From positions 1-10,245 of the forward strand of contig CALDPI010000105.1 in NCBI GenBank assembly GCA_937912045.1: a stretch of DNA of 10,245 nucleotides, in the 5' to 3' direction. The notes beneath the pieces are model-generated. The model ran no database searches. It was not told the origin of the DNA and was given only the letters and a program-made list of their open reading frames with translations. The translations under genes and the position numbers were made by a program. Source of the stretch: an uncultured Clostridia bacterium. Its GTDB lineage: Bacteria > Bacillota > Clostridia > Oscillospirales > Acutalibacteraceae. Positions 1-6,040 of the stretch are shown piece after piece; the first letter of the stretch is position 1, and each line of letters opens with the position of its first letter.

Positions 1-41
1 AAATTTATATAACTTTTTCGGGTGTGTTTGGATATATAAGC

Positions 42-1289
42 TTATAAGATTGCGGCAAACTCGTCTCTGCCAACGCCCGTCTTTTCGGAAACGATGCGCA
101 CAGCCTGCTTCACGCCCGACAGCGACATATGCAGCTTTTCGGCAATTTCGCTGTTTTGCATACCAAATGCCGCCAGCTTTGCAACCTCGCGCTCTCGGAG
201 GGATAGCGTTGTGGCAAGCGTTTTTCCGCGCACACTGCCGCTGAGACGCGTCCAGCCGCCGTTATATTGCTTATAAAGTGCTTTAACGGTCTCCCACGCT
301 TGCTCGTCTGCCGCTTTTATGCGCTGTTCAAGCAAGGAATCAAGCGTGCGTCCATACTCCGCGAGTAGTCCGTAAAGCCTATCAGGCAACGTGAGCGCTA
401 TTGCGCGGTCAATATGGCGGATTGCCTGTGTGTCGTTTCCGCTGTTGTGATAAACTGCGGCACAGGTCATTCGCAAATATGCCTCGGCAATGACAGAGTT
501 ATCCGCCACCGCCTGCGAAATCATAGGCTCTATCGTGGCCGGCACCAAGCTCATAAGCGAAAGACCCTGGACACCCTGCAGTTCAACCTGTCGTGTTGCA
601 ACGGCATATCCCACCGCATAAAGATATTTCGCATAGTAAACCTTTGCCGCCGGCAAAGCGTCCTTATGCAAGGGCTCAAAGCAGCCCATTTTAAACCATT
701 CAGGAAAGGACGATACGTCGTAAAGCATGCTGTCAACCGCCGTTATGGAAAAAAGCACTATATCGCGGTCGCGGTCGGTTTTGGCAGGCGCCTCCGCAAT
801 GTGAATTTTGGCCTTTCGCCACATATTTATATCGCCGTGCCAAATGGCGCAAAGCGCCAAAAGCATACCCGCAGAAATTATGGCATAAAAGCCCGAATGC
901 TTTTTAAGCAGGTAGTTAGCGCTCTCATAAACCTTGTCAATTTCACCGCGTGAATATGCAACCTCCGCCGCAAACAGCACCTGCGCCTCGTGGTTGTCCG
1001 CCAGCCGCTCACAGCTTTCATCCGCCGTACCGGGCATACTGTAAAGGTCGGTCATATATAAAAAAGGCGTCTTGCGCGGCATCGGCATATTGGCATTCAG
1101 CATATCAAAAAACTCCTGTCTGCCAGCCCGCGTTCGACCGTCTACAGGCTTCTTTGCCGTTTTGGGAATCATATAAGCCCTGCCAAAACGTGTGGCGCCC
1201 TCTATTTTTCCCTCGCTGCAAAGCGTCTGCAGCCTGCGCTTAGAAATGCCCCATTTAGCCGCCACCTCATCAATTTTCAAATAATCCAT
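42..1289 (-). CDS. Two-HTH transcriptional regulator: MerR/excisionase-like N-terminus and LuxR-type C-terminus
   Basis: A 415-residue protein that is probably a cytoplasmic DNA-binding regulator. Residues 1-45 resemble a MerR/excisionase-type helix-turn-helix (start MDYLKIDEVAAKWGISKRRL, then GRAYMIPKTAKKPVDGR, a tail seen in many Clostridia HTH proteins). Residues about 362-406 are a LuxR/GerE-type helix-turn-helix: LSLREREVAKLAAFGMQNSEIAEKLHMS, then SGVKQAVR in the recognition-helix region and EKTGV. Residues about 95-345 look wholly alpha-helical and TPR-like, and could sense a ligand or mediate oligomerisation. I see no receiver, PAS or membrane segment. The ATG is preceded by GAGGG with 10-nt spacing. 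The gene has its own promoter behind the capsule terminator, so it is not part of the capsule operon, and it is clearly richer in GC. Whether it controls the capsule genes, itself, or genes further left is unknown. The domain calls are fairly sure; the target is not. Confidence 0.85.
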   Translation of the reverse strand: MDYLKIDEVAAKWGISKRRLQTLCSEGKIEGATRFGRAYMIPKTAKKPVDGRTRAGRQEFFDMLNANMPMPRKTPFLYMTDLYSMPGTADESCERLADNHEAQVLFAAEVAYSRGEIDKVYESANYLLKKHSGFYAIISAGMLLALCAIWHGDINMWRKAKIHIAEAPAKTDRDRDIVLFSITAVDSMLYDVSSFPEWFKMGCFEPLHKDALPAAKVYYAKYLYAVGYAVATRQVELQGVQGLSLMSLVPATIEPMISQAVADNSVIAEAYLRMTCAAVYHNSGNDTQAIRHIDRAIALTLPDRLYGLLAEYGRTLDSLLEQRIKAADEQAWETVKALYKQYNGGWTRLSGSVRGKTLATTLSLREREVAKLAAFGMQNSEIAEKLHMSLSGVKQAVRIVSEKTGVGRDEFAAIL

Positions 1290-1299
1290 ATCTGCACCG

Positions 1300-1304
1300 C
1301 CCTC
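1300..1304 (-). promoter_or_regulatory. Ribosome binding site of the two-HTH regulator
   Basis: The minus strand reads GAGGG (followed by CGG), 10 nt before the ATG at 1289. It lies one base beyond the promoter-proximal copy of the 20-bp leader repeat (1306-1325). A protein bound there, or an RNA structure using it, could affect translation of the regulator; that is inference. Confidence 0.6.
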
Positions 1305-1305
1305 A

Positions 1306-1325
1306 TATCATTCGTCAAACCGCCG
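1306..1325. repeat. Direct repeat copy A in the regulator leader (candidate operator)
   Basis: This is a 20-bp unit with core ATTCGTCAAACCGCCG on the plus strand. It matches copy B (1353-1372) at 18 of 20 positions, and both differences are C/T. It ends next to the ribosome binding site of the regulator, inside the predicted transcript leader. The repetition is seen directly; an operator role is inferred. Confidence 0.6.
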
Positions 1326-1332
1326 CAATTTC

Positions 1333-1348
1333 ATTCGTTTATGCGAAT
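1333..1348. repeat. Small inverted repeat ATTCG-N6-CGAAT between the two direct repeats
   Basis: Five-bp arms (1333-1337 and 1344-1348) surround a 6-nt spacer. The left arm repeats the ATTCG that also occurs in direct repeats A (1310-1314) and B (1357-1361), giving three same-orientation ATTCG boxes 23 and 24 bp apart. It could be a third binding half-site or a weak hairpin; the arms are short, so chance is possible. Confidence 0.4.
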
Positions 1349-1352
1349 ATTA

Positions 1353-1372
1353 TATTATTCGCCAAACCGCCG
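1353..1372. repeat. Direct repeat copy B in the regulator leader (candidate operator)
   Basis: This is the second copy of the 20-bp unit, with core ATTCGCCAAACCGCCG, starting 47 bp from copy A. On the minus strand its edge runs into a second TATAAT-like string (about 1350-1355). I see no good -35 element for that string, so I take the hexamer at 1387-1392 as the real -10. The copy lies just downstream of the expected transcription start, a classical position for a repressor site. Confidence 0.6.
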
Positions 1373-1386
1373 TTTGCCTTAACGTT

Positions 1387-1415
1387 ATTATAATACAAAA
1401 CCGAAACAAATGCAA
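1387..1415 (-). promoter_or_regulatory. Sigma-70/SigA-type promoter for the two-HTH regulator
   Basis: On the minus strand a perfect -10 TATAAT (1392-1387) lies 17 bp from a TTGCAT -35-like hexamer (1415-1410). The -35 matches the consensus only in its TTG part, while the -10 and the spacing are ideal. Transcription should start near 1380, giving a leader of about 90 nt. The promoter sits 3 bp beyond the capsule terminator hairpin, which supports two separate transcription units. Confidence 0.6.
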
Positions 1416-1418
1416 TAG

Positions 1419-1449
1419 AAAAACAGCAGTCTCACGACCGCTGTTTTTT
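1419..1449 (-). terminator. Intrinsic terminator of the capsule operon
   Basis: A hairpin with arms 1419-1431 and 1436-1448 and a 4-nt loop begins two bases after the capG stop codon. The outer nine pairs are AAAAACAGC with GCTGTTTTT and the inner three are GTC with GAC. Between them, the one imperfect position is a G-U pair in minus-strand RNA but an A-C mismatch in plus-strand RNA, so the hairpin is better formed for minus-strand transcription. In that direction it ends in GCUG followed by five U residues and then CUAUU. Confidence 0.85.
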
Positions 1450-1450
1450 A

Positions 1451-2635
1451 TTATTTCTTTCTCCAGACCATTTTATTAACAACGCCTGTGTAACTTTGAA
1501 TAAGCTTTACAACTTTTGTCGATACGTTTTCTTCAATATAATCAGGAACGGGAACTCCGAAATCACCCTCCGCATTAGCCGTTACCGCCGTATCAACAGC
1601 CTGCAACAAAGATTTTTCGTCAATTCCTGCAAGGACAAAACACGCCTTATCAAGCGCCTCGGGTCTTTCGGTAGAGGTTCTTATGCAAACCGCTGGAAAC
1701 GGTTTTCCAACGCTTGTAAAAAAGCTGCTCTCTTCAGGCAAGGTGCCACTGTCCGAAACGACGGCAAATGCATTCATCTGAAGACAGTTATAGTCGTGAA
1801 AGCCCAAAGGCTCGTGCTGAATCACACGTTTATCAAGCGCGAATCCACTCTCTTCAAGACGTTTTTTAGAACGCGGATGGCAGGAGTATAGAATGGGCAT
1901 ATCGTACTTTTGTGCCATTTTATTAATAGCGTTAAAAAGTGACAAAAAGTTTTCTTCCGTATCAATATTTTCTTCTCGATGAGCAGAAAGTAATATATAT
2001 TTTCCCTTCTCAAGCCCGAGTTTTTCGTGTATTTTTGATTTTTCTATATTTGCAAGATTGCTTTTTAAAACCTCAGCCATCGGAGAACCGGTAACATACA
2101 CCCTCTCCTTAGGCAACCCACACTCGTGCAGATATTTCCTTGCATGTTCGCTGTAGGCGAGGTTTACGTCCGATATAATATCAACTATACGCCTATTGGT
2201 TTCCTCAGGAAGACACTCATCCTTACAGCGGTTTCCTGCCTCCATATGAAAAATTGGGATATGCAAACGCTTTGCCGCAATAGCAGAAAGGCAAGAATTG
2301 GTGTCGCCCAAAATCAACAAGGCATCAGGTTTAACGGCGTTCATCAGCTTATATGATGCATTTATAATATTGCCCACCGTTGCACCAAGGTCATCGCCCA
2401 CAGCGTTCATATACACATCGGGCATTTCAATTTTCAAATCTTCAAAGAAAATGCCGTTCAGCGTATAATCATAATTCTGTCCCGTGTGTGCCAAAAGACA
2501 ATCAAAATATTTGCGGCATTTGTTTATAACTGCAGCAAGTCTTATAATCTCAGGCCTTGTGCCGACAATAACAAGCAACTTTAACTTGCCGTTATTCTGG
2601 AACTTTATGTCAGAATAATCAGTTCTAATTTCCAT
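1451..2635 (-). CDS. capG: UDP-GlcNAc 2-epimerase family enzyme, last step of UDP-L-FucNAc synthesis (CapG/FnlC/WbjD type)
   Basis: Cytoplasmic enzyme expected to epimerise C2 of the CapF product to give UDP-N-acetyl-L-fucosamine. The whole WecB-type fold is present in 394 residues: GTRPEIIRL (from residue 25), HTGQNYDYTLNGIFF, GDTNS (D111), HMEAG (E132), LPEETNRR (E144), SAHRE (H219), CHPRSKKRL and SDSGTLPEESSFF. The acidic and histidine residues correspond to those implicated in WecB catalysis. RTSTERPEALDK near residue 320 is typical of the CapG/WbjD branch rather than plain WecB. The reading frame can extend to a GTG at 2641, but GAGGA (2649-2645) is 3 nt from that GTG and 9 nt from the ATG at 2635, so I choose the ATG. 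It starts 2 nt after the capF stop and is the last gene of the operon, directly before the terminator. Confidence 0.93.
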   Translation of the reverse strand: MEIRTDYSDIKFQNNGKLKLLVIVGTRPEIIRLAAVINKCRKYFDCLLAHTGQNYDYTLNGIFFEDLKIEMPDVYMNAVGDDLGATVGNIINASYKLMNAVKPDALLILGDTNSCLSAIAAKRLHIPIFHMEAGNRCKDECLPEETNRRIVDIISDVNLAYSEHARKYLHECGLPKERVYVTGSPMAEVLKSNLANIEKSKIHEKLGLEKGKYILLSAHREENIDTEENFLSLFNAINKMAQKYDMPILYSCHPRSKKRLEESGFALDKRVIQHEPLGFHDYNCLQMNAFAVVSDSGTLPEESSFFTSVGKPFPAVCIRTSTERPEALDKACFVLAGIDEKSLLQAVDTAVTANAEGDFGVPVPDYIEENVSTKVVKLIQSYTGVVNKMVWRKK

Positions 2636-2637
2636 TT

Positions 2638-3786
2638 TCACACTTCCTCAAAAAAAGTATCGGGTTTGCTTTGGTCAAACGCTTCGTTTGCCCACATAAC
2701 CGTTACTAAACTTTCTGTTTCGCTCAGGTTTATTATGTTATGAGTATATCCCGGCAACATCTGAACAGCCTCGATTTTTTCACCGGAAACTCTAAATTCC
2801 AGCACCTCATCAGTGCCGATTTTTCGCTGCTTTATAAGTCCCTCACCGCTGACTACAATAAAAAACTCCCACTTTGTATTGTGCCAATGCTGACCTTTAG
2901 TAATCCCTGGCTTTGATACGTTGACACTAAACTGGCCACACTTTTCAGTTTTAAGCAATTCTGTAAAGCTTCCACGCGCATCAATGTTCATCTTAAGCGG
3001 AAAGCAAACCTTATCCTTTGGCAAATACGAAAGATATGTTGAATATAATTTTTTTTCAAAACTACCCTGCGGTATCTCAGGCATTAAAAGGGTTTGAGGC
3101 TGCGTCTTAAAACTGTATATCAATTCAACAATTTCACCAAGCGTGATTCTATGCACCGCCGGCACAACACAGTATTCACCGTCGCGTGATTCCTCGCCTT
3201 TCAGCGCCCTTATCAATTCGTCAACAACATCATCAATATAAACAAGCGTCATCATTACACTCGGGTCATTAACCTGTATCGGCAAATCGTTAGCAATGTT
3301 GCTACAAAAGGTTGCAACCGCCGAGTTATAGTTTGGTCTGCACCATTTGCCAAAAACGTTTGGCAAACGATAAACTAAAACTCTTGCACCTGTTTCTTTG
3401 GCATATGCAAACAACAAATCCTCTCCGGCCTTCTTAGACGCCCCATATGGATTGTCAAGCGCAGCCTGTATTGAAGAAGATAACATAACAGGGCAAGTGT
3501 TACGGTATTTTTTTAAAGTGTTAAGCAGAACAGAGGTAAATCCAAAATTTCCCTCCATAAACTCTTTTTGCTCTTTTGGCCTGTTCACCCCTGCCAAATG
3601 AAAGACAAAATCGCACTCTTTACAAAAGAAATTCAGTTGCTCCTCCGTACCATCAATGTCATATGGAAAAACTGTAATATCCGAATCAATGTTACGGCTT
3701 TTGTCCTTGCCGTTTGCAATATTTTGCAACGCGGCACAAAGGTTTTTTCCAACAAAACCGCTTGCGCCTGTAACGAGTATTTTCAT
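2638..3786 (-). CDS. capF: UDP-sugar 3-epimerase / 4-ketoreductase with C-terminal cupin (CapF/FnlB/WbjC type)
   Basis: Bifunctional cytoplasmic enzyme of 382 residues that converts the CapE 4-keto product to the UDP-6-deoxy-talose-type intermediate. In the characterised family the cupin epimerises C3 and the N-terminal SDR domain reduces C4 with NADPH. The SDR part shows TGASGFVG (residues 6-13) and YGASK (Y114, K118). The C-terminal cupin shows GQHWHNTKWEFF, giving H300, H302 and E307, plus H349 in GYTHN; these match the metal-binding set known in CapF, so both halves look active. The ATG at 3786 follows AAGGAG by 6 nt, and the stop of the previous gene lies inside that interval. The gap to the nucleotidyltransferase gene is 3 nt. 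A run of eight A residues in the coding strand (3056-3049) falls at the junction of the two domains. Confidence 0.94.
   Translation of the reverse strand: MKILVTGASGFVGKNLCAALQNIANGKDKSRNIDSDITVFPYDIDGTEEQLNFFCKECDFVFHLAGVNRPKEQKEFMEGNFGFTSVLLNTLKKYRNTCPVMLSSSIQAALDNPYGASKKAGEDLLFAYAKETGARVLVYRLPNVFGKWCRPNYNSAVATFCSNIANDLPIQVNDPSVMMTLVYIDDVVDELIRALKGEESRDGEYCVVPAVHRITLGEIVELIYSFKTQPQTLLMPEIPQGSFEKKLYSTYLSYLPKDKVCFPLKMNIDARGSFTELLKTEKCGQFSVNVSKPGITKGQHWHNTKWEFFIVVSGEGLIKQRKIGTDEVLEFRVSGEKIEAVQMLPGYTHNIINLSETESLVTVMWANEAFDQSKPDTFFEEV
2645..2649 (-). promoter_or_regulatory. Ribosome binding site that decides the capG start
   Basis: GAGGA within the last codons of capF is 9 nt from the ATG at 2635 but only 3 nt from the alternative GTG at 2641. 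Normal spacing favours the ATG. The site lies inside capF, so translation of capG is probably coupled to termination of capF. Confidence 0.65.
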
Positions 3787-3789
3787 AAA

Positions 3790-4965
3790 CTACTCCTTAA
3801 AATTAAAATCGAGTCCCACAAAAGTTAGTGCCTTTTGGTATTCGTTAACATTTTCAGTTGTTGTAATTTTTAATTCTTCAGCGTTGCGCTTTATGCGCTC
3901 CGTTTTAAATAACAAAACATCGAACCAGCGAATCATCCAAAAGACAGGCAACAGCACAGGCACTTTTTTAAGAAGAGGATATCTCTGCCGAAGCTTGTCC
4001 GCCGGAAGAAAAGCGAGTTGGAAAATCCTTTTTGTATAAGCTTTTTTCGCAGAGCCCTCAGTTTTAACGCCTTTTAACGCGCGCGAAAGCAGATGTGCCT
4101 CATATGTGCCGTAAACACCGCTATTAAAGATAATATTCGTAATAAGCTCGTCCCTCGCGTCTCCGATTTCACCCTCAAACCAAACCGACAGCGTATGCAT
4201 TACGTTTCGATAAAATATATCTAACTGCAGTTTTTTTAGTTCAGTTTTCAAATACCGGTTATCAAGCTTTCTGTTTTTTACAAAAACCCACAAATCAACA
4301 ATATGCCTGATTCCTATTCCCGCATCTCTGTAATGCTTGGCAAAATGCGTAAAAAGATAGATAAACTCATCCTCAGCAGTCATTGTATGGCGCGATGTAT
4401 CACAGTCCGGATGCGCTAATCGCCAACCGTCACCAAAATACGCATAGTAATCTTTGTTATAGGAGGGTATAAGCCTCTTGTGAAGCTCAATATGCACGCC
4501 GTCTTTGTCCCAAACAAACTCGTGGTCACTTTCAACCACCTCTTCATATTCAAGCGACTGCATTATGGGCTTAATTGTGTCATATTGCTCTGTTTTTATA
4601 AGAATATCCATATCACCCATCGAACGCATTTCCGTTTTGGGGTAGATTTGTTTAAGGGTAGTACCCTTTAAGAGCATATAACAAACCGCATTTTTATCGA
4701 AGTTTTCGAGCAGTTCCGAAAGCACATATTTCTGCTGTTCGCTTATCTGTATTTGCCTACAGGTGTCAAAAAACAGTTTTTGCATCACAGGCAGCGTTTC
4801 ATCAATGCCGCAATTAAGCGCACCATAATAGAGCAACGAGGAAATTCGATGCTTTGACGCGGTCTTCTCCGCTTCCACAATATCAAATTCAACCGGCAGA
4901 GAAAACTTCTTACCCGTTAATGCGCTTTTGAGCAACAATACGATACCTGTCTGTTGAACATCCAT
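3790..4965 (-). CDS. Nucleotidyltransferase family protein (NTP_transf_5 type) inserted between capE and capF
   Basis: A 391-residue putative cytoplasmic nucleotidyltransferase; no substrate can be read from the sequence. MLLKGTTLKQIYP followed by RSMGDMDILI is the family's metal-binding region, with D118 and D120 as the D-x-D pair. HIELHKRL, with E160 as a possible third acidic residue, and AKHYRDAGIGIRHIVDLWVF are also typical of the family, so it looks intact. Members occur in many polysaccharide and secondary-metabolite clusters, but their role there is not established. The frame can begin at a TTG at 4986, but that codon overlaps the GGAAGGA ribosome binding site. The ATG at 4965, 12 nt beyond that site and 2 nt after the capE stop, is the better start. 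Its position inside the otherwise consecutive capE-capF-capG pathway suggests co-expression with L-FucNAc synthesis. Confidence 0.85.
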   Translation of the reverse strand: MDVQQTGIVLLLKSALTGKKFSLPVEFDIVEAEKTASKHRISSLLYYGALNCGIDETLPVMQKLFFDTCRQIQISEQQKYVLSELLENFDKNAVCYMLLKGTTLKQIYPKTEMRSMGDMDILIKTEQYDTIKPIMQSLEYEEVVESDHEFVWDKDGVHIELHKRLIPSYNKDYYAYFGDGWRLAHPDCDTSRHTMTAEDEFIYLFTHFAKHYRDAGIGIRHIVDLWVFVKNRKLDNRYLKTELKKLQLDIFYRNVMHTLSVWFEGEIGDARDELITNIIFNSGVYGTYEAHLLSRALKGVKTEGSAKKAYTKRIFQLAFLPADKLRQRYPLLKKVPVLLPVFWMIRWFDVLLFKTERIKRNAEELKITTTENVNEYQKALTFVGLDFNFKE

Positions 4966-4967
4966 TT

Positions 4968-6017
4968 TTATCTGTTTTCCTTCCAAGAAGCTATTTCATC
5001 GCGAATATATTGTAATGTTAGCAGTTTTTCCTTAACCTGTTCCACATCTAAAAGTTCGGTATTGTTTGAATTGAACTCGGAAAGCGGGTTGCGTTCTATG
5101 TCGCCCTCTTTAAAATATTTATCATAATTAAGTCCACGATTATCGCAAGGTACGCGATAAAAATTCCCAAGGTCTATAGCGCCGCTACACTCCTCATTAG
5201 TTAACAAGGTTTCATACATTTTCTCGCCGTGGCGAATGCCGATTACCTTGATTTCATCCTGGCAATCAAAAAGCTGTTTAACCGCCTCTGCCAACACACC
5301 AATAGTACAAGCGGGGGCCTTCTGCACCAAAACATCTCCCGAAACACCTTTTTCAAACGCAAATAAAACAAGGTCAACCGCCTCATCAAGACTCATAATA
5401 AAACGAGTCATAGCGGGTTCTGTCACGGTTATGGGTTTGCCCTGCTTTATCTGCTCTATCCACAGCGGAATAACGCTTCCCCGAGAGCACATAACATTGC
5501 CATAACGGGTACAGCAAATCTTTGTTTTTTCGGGCGAAACGGTGCGTGACTTCGCAACCACAACCTTCTCCATCATAGCCTTCGAAGTGCCCATTGCATT
5601 AACAGGGTACGCCGCCTTGTCTGTGGAAAGGCAAATAACGGTTTTTACTCCCTCATCAATCGCTGCGGTCAGAACGTTATCGGTTCCAAGCACATTAGTC
5701 TTTACCGCTTCAATGGGGAAGAACTCACACGAGGGCACCTGCTTGAGCGCCGCAGCGTGAAATATGTAATCAACCCCGTGCATCGCATTTTTAACACTCG
5801 CTAAATCGCGCACATCACCAATAAAGAATTTGATTTTTTCCGAAGCCTCGGGCATTGTTGCCTGAAATTCGTGGCGCATATCGTCCTGTTTTTTCTCATC
5901 ACGGGAAAAAATGCGAATCTCACCGATATCGGTCTTCAAAAAACGGTTAAGCACCGCATTACCAAAAGAACCGGTACCACCGGTAATTAAAAGTGTTTTG
6001 TTGCTAAAAAGAGACAT
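4968..6017 (-). CDS. capE: UDP-GlcNAc 4,6-dehydratase (5-inverting), first step of UDP-L-FucNAc synthesis (CapE/FnlA/WbjB type)
   Basis: Extended SDR enzyme of 349 residues that dehydrates UDP-GlcNAc at C4/C6 and inverts C5 to give the 4-keto L-sugar used by CapF. The Rossmann motif is TGGTGSFG (residues 12-19), with GDVRD, HAAALKQVP and NVLGTDNV following. The catalytic region STDKAAYPVNAMGTSKAMMEKV has D133 and K134 and carries MxxxK (M142, K146) in place of the usual YxxxK. Such a methionine is known in CapE/WbpM-type inverting dehydratases and is not a sign of inactivation. RYGNVMCSRGSVIPLW and RHGEKMYETL complete the family signature. It is one domain without membrane segments, unlike the long WbpM/CapD forms. 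AAAGGAG precedes the ATG by 8 nt, and 23 bp separate it from the flippase stop. Confidence 0.94.
   Translation of the reverse strand: MSLFSNKTLLITGGTGSFGNAVLNRFLKTDIGEIRIFSRDEKKQDDMRHEFQATMPEASEKIKFFIGDVRDLASVKNAMHGVDYIFHAAALKQVPSCEFFPIEAVKTNVLGTDNVLTAAIDEGVKTVICLSTDKAAYPVNAMGTSKAMMEKVVVAKSRTVSPEKTKICCTRYGNVMCSRGSVIPLWIEQIKQGKPITVTEPAMTRFIMSLDEAVDLVLFAFEKGVSGDVLVQKAPACTIGVLAEAVKQLFDCQDEIKVIGIRHGEKMYETLLTNEECSGAIDLGNFYRVPCDNRGLNYDKYFKEGDIERNPLSEFNSNNTELLDVEQVKEKLLTLQYIRDEIASWKENR
4978..4984 (-). promoter_or_regulatory. Ribosome binding site that decides the nucleotidyltransferase start
   Basis: GGAAGGA within the end of capE is followed after 12 nt by the ATG at 4965. The upstream TTG at 4986 overlaps this site and has no other site before it, so it is unlikely to be the start. 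The spacing is slightly long, which may make this gene less well translated than its neighbours. Confidence 0.5.
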
Positions 6018-6040
6018 TTTGATTACTCCTTTGTTGTTTT

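Noticed and set aside
1..34. AT-rich stretch after the regulator gene, considered as a terminator
   Set aside because: Only a weak A/T-only pairing with a loop of about 20 nt can be drawn. No GC-rich stem or U-tract is visible in the 41 bases available.
35..46. Perfect 12-bp palindrome TATAAGCTTATA over the regulator stop codon
   Set aside because: It is almost all A/T, has no loop and no following U-run, so it is not a convincing terminator. It could be a chance palindrome; the region beyond the window edge would be needed to judge it.
414..953. Plus-strand open frame of 179 codons
   Set aside because: It lies entirely antisense to the two-HTH regulator, whose minus-strand frame has clear domains. 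The product shows no recognisable motif, and GC-rich codons in the real gene favour such shadows.
950..1243. Plus-strand open frame of 97 codons
   Set aside because: Antisense to the N-terminal part of the regulator, with low-complexity composition and no family resemblance.
1350..1355. Second TATAAT-like hexamer in the regulator leader
   Set aside because: No acceptable -35 element lies 16-18 bp upstream on the minus strand, whereas the hexamer at 1387-1392 has TTGCAT at 17 bp. It may arise from the AT-rich edge of the repeat.
4968..6017. Possible inactive dehydratase, because the YxxxK tyrosine is a methionine
   Set aside because: MxxxK is the normal form in CapE/WbpM-type inverting 4,6-dehydratases, and D133 and K134 are present.
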